From the NCBI RefSeq assembly GCF_025685605.1, contig NZ_JAGTUT010000001.1, positions 4,278,001-4,342,000 of the forward strand: 64,000 bases of DNA, written 5' to 3'. Below, piece by piece: positions 8,516 through 17,044 of the stretch. Source of the DNA: Granulicella arctica (GTDB lineage Bacteria; Acidobacteriota; Terriglobia; Terriglobales; Acidobacteriaceae). The notes under the pieces were generated by a model. That model made no database searches, was not told where the DNA came from, and saw nothing but the letters and a program-made list of their open reading frames with translations. The position numbers and the translations under genes are program-made. Numbering within the stretch: the first letter of the stretch is position 1; each line of letters starts with the position of its first letter.

Positions 8516-9851
8516 TCAGGCCGTCATTTCCACCGCGGGCGCGTCCGCGAGTTTTTCTTTGTGGTCAGGCCCATAAACCTGGCGCGGTCGTTTCTTGTAT
8601 CCGTTCTTGTCACTGTTGGTCAGGATCTCGGGCAAGCGCTTGAGATCCTGCTGCGCCTTCACCGTAGCGAGTGCATGTCGCAACCTCTTGTTCTCGACGA
8701 TTGCCGTGTGACTGACACGCTGATCCTTGCTGAAGATGCGATAGGGAGGCAGTTGACCCTTCCATCGCACTTCAAGCGGCCGATCTGCGAAGTCATAGAT
8801 CTCGACATACTGACCTGCCAAGCCATCCGCTAGAGCACTTCGCTCCAGGATGATCTGCCTGCGATCGTAGGCCAGGCTGAGCTGCTGGCCTACATGGCGT
8901 TTGTTCACGATGGCACAGGATGTCGGCCAGGCGAGGAGCCTGCACGTTCAGCTTGCGATGCAGATCCTCAGCCTTCACCGCGGACAGTGAAAACCTCTCG
9001 TTATAGTGCTTCATGAACTCGGGCAGGAAGGCGTTGCCAGTGTCCATGTCGCAGACGTTCTCAAGCCGAAGTTCCTTCACAAGACGATCCTGGAGCGTCC
9101 GGTTGGCTCGTTCCACACGGCCCTTAGCCTGGCTTGAGTTCGCACAAAGGATCTCGATGTTCAGCTCCGCCAGGGCGCGGCCGAACTGCGTCATCCCCGA
9201 GCCGCCCTTCGCATCCGGCTTGTTGACGCGGAAGACAGTGTGCTTGTCGGAGTAAAATGCGACAGGGCAGCCGTGCTCGTTCACGTAACCCTTGAGCGCG
9301 GCGAAGTAAGAGTCTGTGCTCTCGCTGGGCACGAAGCGCAGTTGCATCAGCTTGCTCGTGGCATCGTCGATGAAGACCAGTAACGTGCATGGCTCCCCAC
9401 GCTGCTCGAACCACCTGTGGTCACTGCCGTCGATCTGGATCAGCTCACCATAGCTCTCCCGCCGAAGGCGAGGCTGGTGGAAGCTTCTGCGTTGCTTGCG
9501 GGACTGCCAGACACCTTCCTCCAACATCCACGATCGCAGGGTCTCGCGGCCAACCTGGAGGTCATGCTTCGCAAGCAGAACTTCAGTCGCCAACGTTGGC
9601 CCGAAGTCAGCGTACTTCGACTTGACGAGATCGAGCACGTACTCACGAACGCCAGCGCTCATGCTGTGGTTCGAGGACTGACCTCGACCCTTATGGATCA
9701 GCCCACCCCCACCGTCCTCTCGAAACCGGATCAGCAGCCGGTTGACCTGCCGCGCGGTGATCGCCAGCACGACCGCAGCCGAAGCTATCGTCCGCCGGCC
9801 AGACAGCACTTCCGTCAAAACCTCGATGCGCCGTACGTCCCGTTCGCTCAT
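8516..9851 (-). pseudogene. ISNCY-family (ISDol1-like) transposase with a frameshift
   Basis: The frame starting at 9851 (MSERDVRRIEVLTEVLSGRR) encodes an N-terminal helix-turn-helix (ITARQVNRLLIRFREDG) and a DDE integrase core: ELIQIDGSDHRWF (Asp), AFYSDKHTVFRV (Asp) and SQAKGRVERANRTLQDRLVK (Glu). It then breaks at LADILCHREQ. The C-terminal part continues in another frame as RHVGQQLSLAYDRRQI, EIYDFADRPLEVRWKG and KKRPRQVYGPD. Removing one T from the TTT run at 8900-8902 rejoins the two as EQRHVGQQ. All catalytic residues precede the break, so a truncated protein could be made, but the conserved C-terminal region would be lost. Family assignment is by recognition of these motifs. Confidence 0.8.
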
Positions 9852-9926
9852 CAGCACCCATCCCATAAACATCCGTCTCCCAGGCCAGACCTAGGAGAGT
9901 ACTTGGGACACTTCTATCGGGCTAGG

Positions 9927-11540
9927 GGGGGTGCGGACGAAAACTTGGACTGGCCAGGAGGTCGTCCATGTATTCGTATGAAGATCGCATTCGAGCGGTC
10001 GAGCTCTACGTCACGTTCGGAAAGCGGGCAGCTGCTACTGTTCTTCAGTTAGGTTACCCAACCACAAGAGCTCTCAAGCGCTGGCATGAGGAGTACCAGC
10101 AACGTCATGATTTGCCGGCTGGCTATGTGCGCTCCAAGCCGAAGTACTCACCCGAACAGAAGGCCATGGCAGTTGCTCACTACTTGAACCACGGCCGCTG
10201 TCTTGCTTTCACGCGGAGGGCGCTGGGATATCCGGGAAAAGGACAGCTCCCGGCCTGGCTTGATGAGTTGTCCCCCGAGTCCAGGAGACGCGTCACCGGC
10301 AAGGCCGGGAGCGTCTCTCGCCCTTCAGAGATAAAGCAGGCGGCAGTCATCGCACTCTGCACTCGAGGGGAGAGTGCACAGCAAGTTGCTCAGAGGGTAG
10401 GCGTGAGCAGGCCAACGTTATACAACTGGAAAAACAAGATACTTGGTCGCGAGGTTCCTGCATCGATGAAGCGCCACGACGATTCACCACAAGCCCCTGA
10501 AAAGAGAGAACTGGAGCGGCAAGTCGAGTTGCTTCGACAGGACATCCGGCGATTGCAGCTTGAACACGACATTTTGAAGAAGGCGAATGAACTGCTAAAA
10601 AAAGGTCTGGGCGTCGATCCGCAGCTTCTGAGCAATCAGGAGAAGACCCTGCTGGCTGATGCCCTGAGACAGACCTACGCGCTTTCAGAACTGTTTGCCG
10701 AATTAAAACTTGCCCGCAGCTCCTACTTTTATCACCGTGCGCGGCAGCGGGCTTCTGATAAATTCGCTGACCTGCGCTGTGTCCTCACGAGCCTCTTTGA
10801 ACTCAATCATCGTTGCTATGGCTATCGCCGGATGCGAGCGGCTCTCTCGCGGCAGCAAGTCTTCATTTCGGAGAAAGTCGTGCGGCGTTTGATGAAGGAA
10901 GAGCGCCTCGCCGTTTCCACCCCGCGTCGTCGCCGCTACGGCTCCTATCTGGGAGAGATCAGCCCTGCGCCGAAGAATCTTATCAACCGCGACTTCCAGG
11001 CGACGGCTCCGAATGAGAAATGGCTTACCGATATCACTGAGTTCCATATCCCGGCCGGTAAGATTTATCTGTCACCAATGATCGACTGCTTCGACGGTCT
11101 GGTCGTTAGCTGGACAATAGGCACACATCCCGAGGCTGAGCTTGTCAATGCGATGCTGGATGCAGCCATCGAGAAGGTGACCCACAGCAACGATCGGCCT
11201 GTTGTCCACTCTGATCGCGGTGCCCACTATCGCTGGCCGGGATGGCTCTCACGCATCAGCGATGCGAAGCTGACCCGGTCCATGTCGCGCAAAGGATGCT
11301 CGCCAGACAATGCGGCCTGTGAAGGCTTCTTCGGACGGCTGAAAACAGAGCTGTTCTATCCTCGTAACTGGCAGGCGACAACCATCGACCAGTTCATCGA
11401 GCTGGTTGACTCCTACATCCGCTGGTATAACGAAAAGCGGATCAAAATCTCGCTCGGCTCACTCAGTCCTATGGAGTACCGCAAAAGCCTTGGGCTCGCA
11501 GCATAAAAAGAAGCCGGTCCAAGTTTTCGTCCGCACCCCC
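9927..11540 (+). mobile_element. Complete IS3-family insertion sequence with 24-bp perfect terminal repeats
   Basis: Exact 24-bp inverted repeats bound the element: 9927-9950 and 11517-11540, starting GGGGGTGCGGACG and ending AAACTTGGAC inward. The only gene is a 512-residue transposase. The element lies between the two tandem terminal motifs at the right end of the ISNCY element, so it inserted later. A target duplication cannot be resolved because a run of G (or C) spans each junction. Confidence 0.9.
9968..11506 (+). CDS. IS3-family transposase, single-frame OrfAB
   Basis: 512 residues. The N-terminal third is OrfA-like: a first HTH (MYSYEDRIRAVELYVTFG), a second region (QQVAQRVGVSRPTLYNWKNK, residues about 137-157), then a leucine-rich coiled coil (ELERQVELLRQDIRRLQLE). 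The C-terminal part is OrfB-like with HTH_21 (HRCYGYRRMRAALS) and the DDE core: LTDITEFH (Asp), VVHSDRGAHY (Asp) and NAACEGFFGRLKTELFY (Glu). Most IS3 elements make OrfAB by a programmed -1 frameshift; here both parts are in one uninterrupted frame. It catalyses copy-out/paste-in transposition in the cytoplasm. It looks intact, and with perfect ends the element may be active. Confidence 0.93.
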   Translation: MYSYEDRIRAVELYVTFGKRAAATVLQLGYPTTRALKRWHEEYQQRHDLPAGYVRSKPKYSPEQKAMAVAHYLNHGRCLAFTRRALGYPGKGQLPAWLDELSPESRRRVTGKAGSVSRPSEIKQAAVIALCTRGESAQQVAQRVGVSRPTLYNWKNKILGREVPASMKRHDDSPQAPEKRELERQVELLRQDIRRLQLEHDILKKANELLKKGLGVDPQLLSNQEKTLLADALRQTYALSELFAELKLARSSYFYHRARQRASDKFADLRCVLTSLFELNHRCYGYRRMRAALSRQQVFISEKVVRRLMKEERLAVSTPRRRRYGSYLGEISPAPKNLINRDFQATAPNEKWLTDITEFHIPAGKIYLSPMIDCFDGLVVSWTIGTHPEAELVNAMLDAAIEKVTHSNDRPVVHSDRGAHYRWPGWLSRISDAKLTRSMSRKGCSPDNAACEGFFGRLKTELFYPRNWQATTIDQFIELVDSYIRWYNEKRIKISLGSLSPMEYRKSLGLAA

Positions 11541-11576
11541 GGGTAGGACATTTCTATCCGGCGCTAATAAACCGAC

Positions 11577-12000
11577 TATACATAAGCAGGCTTACCGGAC
11601 GTAGTCCATTGTTTTTCCAGCCATGTTCCAACAGTATGGCGAAGTTCATCGGTTGTGCGAGGATGTCGTTCAGTTCCTGACTGGAGATGGATCCCGCAGA
11701 ATCGTAGCCGGCCACAGTTCGCTTCTTAGAAAAGGCGAGCAGCTTGCGAATCAGCTTCGCGTCAGCTCCGATGGTGTACTCGAGAGTTTCGATGGTGCGG
11801 GTATGGTGCCCTTGCTGATTAGTAGTCCGATACCCGCTTGCACGCAAGGAGGTGTTGGCAAGCGCGAGCACAGCGTTGAAGCTCGTGTAAAAGCGCAGAT
11901 CGTCAGAAATGCTTCCGACGGCGCGTCGTTCATAGAGCGAGCGACTATGCCCATTTGGTCTTCGATTTCTTGGCGGTTGTTGCGCAGGCTACGCCGGCGA
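11577..12000 (-). pseudogene. Decayed HEPN-like (SAV_6107-type) protein gene
   Basis: Reading the minus strand, one frame gives NNRQEIEDQMGIVARSMNDA. A second gives GSISDDLRFYTSFNAVLALA, then LRASGYRTTNQQGHHTRTIE and RKLLAFSKKRTVAGYDSAG up to ELNDILAQ. A third gives DELRHTVGTWLEKQW up to a stop at 11577. Together these match the usual layout of small HEPN proteins (SxDxRFxxAYNAxL..GYR..GHHxxxIExL..KRxxxxYD), so at least two frameshifts (near 11920 and near 11670) have broken the gene. No start codon is visible. HEPN proteins are often RNase toxins paired with nucleotidyltransferases; no intact partner is present. The gene ends 13 bases before the ISNCY terminal repeat. Confidence 0.55.
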
Positions 12001-12049
12001 TGACACGCTTTAGCTCAATCTTCCAATGAGCGTCAGTCGTTTGCGAATT

Positions 12050-12943
12050 TCATTTATACGGCGGTGGCATTCGCGAAGAATGGTATGAACCGCTTTCATC
12101 ACTAGCAACCATACGCATAATCCGTTCCGCCATCTCTTCAGTTGCCGGCATGAAAACCATCATCGTGAGATCCTGGCGTCCGTCTACGGCGAAGTTTGAG
12201 ACCTCGAAGCTCATTTTGCCCAAACTTGGATGCTGCATGTCCTTTGCGGTGTGACTTACTTTAGACACGGCATTGTCCTGCCATATTGCTTTGAAGGCGG
12301 GACTGAAACGCGACAGTTCATCAACCATTGCAGCGACCTCAGTCACAGCACCAGCCCTCGCCACGTCTGCGCGGAAGCCTGCGACAGCCAATCGCGCAAC
12401 AGCTTCCCAGTCGTAATACAGAGTCTTAGCGTCTGGATCGACGAAGAGCATTCGCAGCGTGTTCCGTTCTCCGGCAACATCGTGTCTAAGGTTGGGACAG
12501 ATGAGCTTCGCAGCCTCGTTGCAAGCCACGACATCACAGGTTGCCGTCTTAATGAACGCCGGCGCAGGACTGAGCTTGTCCAGCACCCGTTGCAATCGAA
12601 GTTCAATATCCTCGGCCCGCTTGTAGCGACTTTCCGGCGCTCTCCCCAGTCCGATGAGGAACAGATGTTCGCGCTCGGCATCGGTCAACAGAAGTGCGCG
12701 CGCAAGATTATCGAGAACATCAGCCGAAGCTGCTCCTCCCCGTCCTTGCTCTAGGCAAACATACCAAGCGGAACTGATGTTCGCACGCTCTGCAACTTCT
12801 TCCCGCCGCAGACCGGGGGTCCGACGGCGGGTGGAAGAGAAGCCGAAAGAAGCTGGATCGAGTCTCGCCCGTCGATCCTGGAGAAACTTTCCAAGGGTCC
12901 AGTCGGGGTCCGTCTCCACGCTCATGGTGCCAGTTTTTATCAT
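12050..12943 (-). CDS. XRE-family regulator with MmyB-like ligand-binding domain
   Basis: About 297 residues from the ATG at 12943, chosen because GAGG lies 9 bases upstream; the frame is open further. The N-terminal HTH (RTPGLRREEVAERANISSAW, then YVCLEQGRG, residues about 35-70) has the very characteristic PGLRREEVA..AGVS..WYxxLEQGR pattern. The C-terminal part, from about residue 105 (PAFIKTATCDVVACNEAAKL, then RHPSLG-like QHPSLGKMSFEV), matches the MmyB-like ligand-binding domain seen in actinobacterial and proteobacterial repressors. It is divergent from an NAD(P)-dependent epimerase-like gene, a common pairing in which the regulator represses its neighbour. Cytoplasmic DNA-binding protein; effector unknown. 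Confidence 0.88.
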   Translation of the reverse strand: MIKTGTMSVETDPDWTLGKFLQDRRARLDPASFGFSSTRRRTPGLRREEVAERANISSAWYVCLEQGRGGAASADVLDNLARALLLTDAEREHLFLIGLGRAPESRYKRAEDIELRLQRVLDKLSPAPAFIKTATCDVVACNEAAKLICPNLRHDVAGERNTLRMLFVDPDAKTLYYDWEAVARLAVAGFRADVARAGAVTEVAAMVDELSRFSPAFKAIWQDNAVSKVSHTAKDMQHPSLGKMSFEVSNFAVDGRQDLTMMVFMPATEEMAERIMRMVASDESGSYHSSRMPPPYK

Positions 12944-13015
12944 AGGATAGATCCTCGTCTTTACTATGGTAGCCGATGCTTCCATCATGGAGTCATGGTC
13001 GAGGAGGCCATGTTC

Positions 13016-13900
13016 ATGCGTGTATTTGTAACCGGAGCGACAGGATTTATCGGCAAAGAATTGGTAAGAGAACTCATCAACGCAGGCCACAGGGTGCGTG
13101 GACTGACCCGCAGCGAAGCTGGCGCTGAGCAGCTGACGGGAGCAGGGGCCGAAATACACCGCGGTGATATGGAAGATCTGGACAGTTTGCGCAGTGGCGC
13201 AATCAGCATGGACGCCGTTATTAACTTGGCGTTCGACCAAGACTTGTCGAAGTTAGCCGAAAATGCGCAGAAGGAAATTAGTGCAATAGAAGCGATGGGC
13301 GCGGTACTCGAGCCGGGCAAGCTGCTGCTGGTGACTTCGGGTGTCGCCATCGTTAGCGGCAAGCCGGGACAAGTGCGCATGGAGACCGACCCTGCAATCG
13401 ATTCACCGGTGATCCCGCGCAAACCGGAACAAGCCGCGCGAGCGGTAGCAAAGCGAGGCGTGCACGTTGGAGTGCTCCGTATGTCGCAGATACATGACAT
13501 CTATAAGCAGGGCCTTGTCATATACCTGATTCAGATCGCGCGAGAGAAGGGGGTTTCAGCTTACGTCGGTGACGGAGCGTTCCGCTGGGCTGCAGCTCCC
13601 TTGAAGGACGTGGCATGGCTCTACCGCTTGGCTTTAGAACAGACAGGGCCTGGCGTAACCACATTCCACGCTGTGCAGGAAGAGGGAGTGTCATTACGGG
13701 AGATTGCGGAAGCAATTGGCAAAGGCCTTAACGTACCGGTGGTTTCGATCCCTCCGGAGCGGGCAGAGGAGCATTTCGGCATGTTCTCTCACTTCGTAAC
13801 GTTGGACATGCCAGTGTCAAGCGAATGGACGCGCAAGACCTTGAAGTGGGATCCAAGCGGACCAGGTATGATCGGCGATCTAACGAACATGAAGTTCTGA
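13016..13900 (+). CDS. NAD(P)-dependent epimerase/dehydratase-family protein
   Basis: 294 residues from the ATG at 13016; a strong GAGGAGG lies 8 bases upstream, favouring this start over ATGs at 12995 and 13010. The N-terminus is a Rossmann motif, MRVFVTGATGFIGKELVREL (GxTGFIG), followed by LTRSEAGAEQL and RGDMEDLDSL, typical of the extended short-chain dehydrogenase/NmrA-like group. The usual YxxxK catalytic pair is not obvious, so substrate and chemistry are unclear. Cytoplasmic. Divergent from an XRE/MmyB-like regulator, which probably controls it. A long inverted repeat follows at 13986. Confidence 0.82.
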   Translation: MRVFVTGATGFIGKELVRELINAGHRVRGLTRSEAGAEQLTGAGAEIHRGDMEDLDSLRSGAISMDAVINLAFDQDLSKLAENAQKEISAIEAMGAVLEPGKLLLVTSGVAIVSGKPGQVRMETDPAIDSPVIPRKPEQAARAVAKRGVHVGVLRMSQIHDIYKQGLVIYLIQIAREKGVSAYVGDGAFRWAAAPLKDVAWLYRLALEQTGPGVTTFHAVQEEGVSLREIAEAIGKGLNVPVVSIPPERAEEHFGMFSHFVTLDMPVSSEWTRKTLKWDPSGPGMIGDLTNMKF

Positions 13901-13985
13901 AGCCCCGGTACTTGTGGCGAGTACCAGCTTTATTAGGCTCCTGAGCATAACCAAGACCGTGAAAAGAGAGGGCATAAGACACTCA

Positions 13986-14036
13986 GGCTCACGCAGGACA
14001 GGAAGGAACGGACCTCCACCCTGTCCTGCGTGAGCC
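13986..14036. repeat. Perfect 17-bp inverted repeat (stem-loop)
   Basis: GGCTCACGCAGGACAGG at 13986-14002 is followed, after a 17-base spacer, by its exact reverse complement at 14020-14036. It sits 86 bases after the epimerase stop. No T tract follows on either strand, so it may be a transcript-stabilising or attenuating hairpin, or the remnant of a small mobile repeat. Nothing else is recognisable in 13901-14191. Confidence 0.75.
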
Positions 14037-14191
14037 GACATTTGAGGCACGAATTAAGGGCTGCGCCGTAATAGGGGTCACTACACCAAACGTCAAAAAT
14101 CGTACGCTAACGCTCCGAGCTGAGGATCACCAACGGTCGTGAAGTTCGCTTGTGGGGACTAAACAAACAAATGATTCGATAGACTTGCACG

Positions 14192-14858
14192 ATGCGGCGA
14201 TCAATTGACTCCGTCCCAGAAATAGTCAAATTCGTGCTGCTCACCATGGCGCTCTACTTCGCCGCGCAGACAGTGATTGTCATCCTGCACGAACACGCGC
14301 ACAGCACAGCGGCCTGGTTTCTGGGGTATACACGTACCCCCTTTTACCGTGGTCTGGGGCAATCCGCTGACGATCCTTGGTTGGGATGAAGGGGTGCCGT
14401 ACGATCGGCTTTTCCCATCTCCCGGTCATCCTGCGGAAGCTGTAATTGGCGGCATTCCGTTGCTGATGCATGCGCTCCTCGCGGCGTTCGGGTTGTACTT
14501 TCTACAAAGGCCCCTGTCCACCTGGCGCAGGCTCACGTTCTATGCAGTGTACTGGTTCGTGGTCGCGAACCTGACTGAACTGGTTGCATACATTTTTATG
14601 GGCCCATTCATAGCGACAGGCGACACAGGGCGCTTTAATGAGGGCTTCGAGCTTTCCCCGTGGCCACTCTTTTTGGTGGGTTCAGCGCTGCTCCTAGTCG
14701 CGCTGTGGACGCTGCTGCGCAGGGTGATGCCAAGGCTCGACCTGGTCGCGGGTGAAAGCAGAACAAGATACCGGATCACAGTATGCTTCACCGCCTTCGT
14801 CATGTTTCTGTGGGGAAGCGGGCTGCGGATCATGTTGCTGTACCCTGACCGGCAATGA
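14192..14858 (+). pseudogene. HExxH integral membrane protein (M50-like), frameshifted
   Basis: The first frame (MRRSIDSVPEIVKFVLLTMA...) has a transmembrane helix followed by VILHEHAHSTAAWFLGYTRT. This contains HEHAH, an HExxH zinc motif inside a membrane segment, as in site-2-protease-like M50 peptidases. The sequence continues in the next frame as FTVVWGNPLTILGWDEGVPY and then four more hydrophobic segments (LLMHALLAAFGLYFL, AVYWFVVANLTELVAYIFMG, PLFLVGSALLLVALWTLL, FTAFVMFLWGSGLRIMLLY). Removing one T from the C5T4 run at about 14338-14346 rejoins the reading as TRTPFTVVWGNP. Either the gene is broken, the run is a sequencing error, or slippage restores the frame. M50 membership is suggested only by the HExxH in a helix. 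Confidence 0.55.
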
Positions 14859-15165
14859 AGATGGGGACTGGTTGGTGTATTTGCCTTCATCGGCTGGATC
14901 GTTGCAGGTCGCTCCCGAGCAGCTCTTCCATTGACTCAAGCAACATCTGGACTCTGACCATCGATTCGGTTACAGAGAAGCTGTCGTGCGCGTCTCAGAC
15001 GGATAGCCGACCGTCTTCGTTGCACAAACGGTTCGTTTGCACAACAAAGCGTGAGGGGCCTGTCGGTGAGCACATTGGCGATTTTGCACCAACTCAGAAG
15101 AGTTTCTGACGGGAGGCACTTTTCTGAAGACGTATCTACCCGCCAAAGATTCCCTGTTCTCAGGT
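14859..15165. other. Intergenic stretch between converging genes, nothing recognised
   Basis: The sequence between the frameshifted membrane-protein gene and the end of the monooxygenase gene. No reading frame with known motifs, no clear terminator with a T tract and no repeat was found. Confidence 0.4.
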
Positions 15166-16356
15166 TTATTGAACTGCTTCTTCATGCGCGTTGAAGCGTG
15201 CATTCCTCTGCTTAATCTCCTCCTCTGTTCTCGGAGCGAACATGGCGAGATCGATTTCGACCGCTTGCCGTTGAATCTGCTCAACGTTGGGGCGCAGGCT
15301 CCGGTCATATTTCTGGAACGCCGTCCCGAAGTCATCTGGATGCATCTGAAAAGCATCGGCTAAAGCTGCAGCTCCAAGAATTGCCATGGAACCGCCCATT
15401 CCTGCCGCGGGCGAAGGGCAATATCCTGCATCACCCACCAAAGCGACACGGCCTTTGGTCCACGATTCCATCCGGATCTGGCATAGCTTATCGAAGTAGA
15501 AGTTTTCGCAGGTGTTCATCTCGAAAAGCAGTTCCGGTGTTCTCCAGCCTCGACCTCCGAAATGCTGCTGGATCATTAGCTTTTGCTGTTCCACGTTACG
15601 GCGGTCGTAGGCGATCTCCTTATCCGAGAAGAAGGAGAACGCGATATCCGTCTTGCCGTTATAAGCATTGAGCATCACGGTCCTGCCCGGTAGATTAAAC
15701 ATCTGCGAGGTGTTCTCTTCAATCAGAAGTTTGTTCACGATCGTGAGCGAGACATAGTGCTGCAGGAAAAGCGAGAACAAGGACTCTTCACCGAAGCAGA
15801 TCTTTCTAACCACTGAGTGAATCCCATCGCAGCCAAACACAAGAGAAAAAGATCGCTTCGTTCCGCTCGTTAACGTAACGGCGACTCCCTCATCGGTCTC
15901 CTCCAGGCCCCAAATGCTGTCCCCGAAGAGGAATTCAACGTCGTCCTTCACCTTGTCGAGGAGCATGTCGAGGAGATCGTTCCTCTCGATCTCGTATCCT
16001 TCCTCCTGTGCGCTGTTCTGGTCGTCCGCTGTCCTTGTGAGGCGCGCGAGAGGTGTCCCATCGGCACTCAGAAATTTGATGGGCCGCGGCGGAAGACCTT
16101 GGGAGCAGATGCGGTCAAGCAAGCCCATGCGCCGCACAACCTCAATCACACCTTCCCTGATATCGACGGGAGTTCCGCCCCTCTTCGGGCTTTCTGCAAT
16201 TTCGACGATAGTCACCGCATAGCCGAGGCAGTGCATCCACCAAGCCGTAGCCAACCCTGCGAAGCTGGCTCCCACGATGAGAACGCTCGATTGTTTCCCC
16301 TTCATTATCTGGTTCCCCGCAAATTGCTCTGTACCCATTAAGTCACCCCGCTTCAT
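15166..16356 (-). CDS. FAD-dependent monooxygenase (PHBH/TetX-like)
   Basis: Up to 396 residues. The FAD-binding GxGxxG-type motif is SSVLIVGASFAGLATAWWM (about residues 24-42), followed by VTIVEIAE (ribose-binding acidic residue). A DG motif appears as LVFGCDGIHSVVRK, and a second FAD motif as RVALVGDAGYCPSPAAGMGG (GD motif). These define class A flavoprotein aromatic hydroxylases; members hydroxylate phenolics or inactivate antibiotics. The first ATG (16356) has no good ribosome binding site; the ATG at 16305 (MKGKQSSV) has GGGGAA upstream and may be the true start. It is divergent from a TetR-family regulator 58 bases away, consistent with a substrate-induced detoxification module. Confidence 0.88.
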   Translation of the reverse strand: MKRGDLMGTEQFAGNQIMKGKQSSVLIVGASFAGLATAWWMHCLGYAVTIVEIAESPKRGGTPVDIREGVIEVVRRMGLLDRICSQGLPPRPIKFLSADGTPLARLTRTADDQNSAQEEGYEIERNDLLDMLLDKVKDDVEFLFGDSIWGLEETDEGVAVTLTSGTKRSFSLVFGCDGIHSVVRKICFGEESLFSLFLQHYVSLTIVNKLLIEENTSQMFNLPGRTVMLNAYNGKTDIAFSFFSDKEIAYDRRNVEQQKLMIQQHFGGRGWRTPELLFEMNTCENFYFDKLCQIRMESWTKGRVALVGDAGYCPSPAAGMGGSMAILGAAALADAFQMHPDDFGTAFQKYDRSLRPNVEQIQRQAVEIDLAMFAPRTEEEIKQRNARFNAHEEAVQ

Positions 16357-16414
16357 ACTTATACTATGTCAAGTTATAGACTGTGTATACTAAAACGGAA
16401 GGGGCTGAATCATC
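16357..16414. promoter_or_regulatory. Short divergent promoter of the monooxygenase/TetR pair
   Basis: A 58-base AT-rich spacer containing TATACTATGTCAAGTTATAG and, further right, TGTATACT, a good -10 box for the TetR gene. TTGACA reads on the minus strand at 16372-16367. TetR-type autoregulation from this spacer is likely, but I could not define a convincing long dyad. Confidence 0.45.
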
Positions 16415-17044
16415 GTGAATCGACAGACTCGCAAGCGGCTCGCAACACGGCAGAAGATCTCCGACGTCGCGACCGGTCTTTTCATCAGGCATGGCTTCGA
16501 CCAGGTAACCATGGGCGAGATTGCCGAGGCCGCTGACGTCTCCCGCATGACCGTGTTCAATCACTTCGCCCGAAAAGAGGACATGTTCTTCCACCTCGAT
16601 CAGGCAGGGCGCGATGACGTATTGACTGCCCTGCGGAAAAAGCACCCTGGAATTGCTCCCGTGGAAGCGTTGCGACTCTTTGCGCATCGAGCCATCGCCG
16701 AAGAACGGCCCTACGTTCGCTTTTTCGATAATGGAAGCAAGAGGTTCATCGAGACGGTTCGGGGGAGCGAAGCGCTTAAGGCCCGAGCCAGGACCATACG
16801 CGACGAATTGTCAGATGTTCTGAGACTGGCGCTCACGGAATCTGTGCAACGTCCCCCACTCGATCCCGCGGCCTGCCTGGCAGCCTCGATGCTACTTGCG
16901 ACATGGACCGTAGCCCTGAACGAGGGCTATCGCGTATACGAATCGAACAAGGATGTCGAGAAGGCGAAGAAGACCTTTCTTAATTTGGTCGATCAAGGTA
17001 CGAAAGGCGTGCAGGCAGCGATCAAGGGCACTCCGTACGTTTGA
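16415..17044 (+). CDS. TetR/AcrR-family transcriptional regulator
   Basis: 209 residues starting at a GTG, with GGAAGGGG about 11 bases upstream. The N-terminal HTH is typical: TRQKISDVATGLFIRHGFDQ, VTMGEIAEAADVSRMTVFNH, FARKEDMFF (residues about 10-60). The C-terminal helical domain (residues 80-205) would bind an effector; its identity is unknown. It is divergently arranged with the FAD monooxygenase, which it probably represses until a substrate-like compound binds. Cytoplasmic homodimer by family knowledge. Confidence 0.9.
   Translation: MNRQTRKRLATRQKISDVATGLFIRHGFDQVTMGEIAEAADVSRMTVFNHFARKEDMFFHLDQAGRDDVLTALRKKHPGIAPVEALRLFAHRAIAEERPYVRFFDNGSKRFIETVRGSEALKARARTIRDELSDVLRLALTESVQRPPLDPAACLAASMLLATWTVALNEGYRVYESNKDVEKAKKTFLNLVDQGTKGVQAAIKGTPYV

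Larger units (their letters stand above)
8348..11564. mobile_element. ISNCY-type insertion sequence, interrupted by a nested IS3-family element
   Basis: Both ends carry two tandem copies of an 18-base terminal motif. Left: GCGCCCGATAGGAATGTC at 8348-8365 and GCGCCGGATAGAAATGTC at 8373-8390. Right, inverted: GACATTTCTATCCGGCGC at 11547-11564 and GACACTTCTATCGGGC at 9907-9922. The inner left and outer right copies are exact inverted repeats. Between them lies a transposase gene (minus strand, frameshifted). A separate IS3-family element at 9927-11540 sits between the two right-end copies, so the original element was about 1.6 kb. No obvious outer target duplication is seen. Confidence 0.75.

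Noticed and set aside
12001..12049. A second small gene upstream of the HEPN relic encoding a WKIELKRVIAGVACATT-like peptide
   Set aside because: Too short, with no start signal, and it overlaps the decayed HEPN sequence in another frame.
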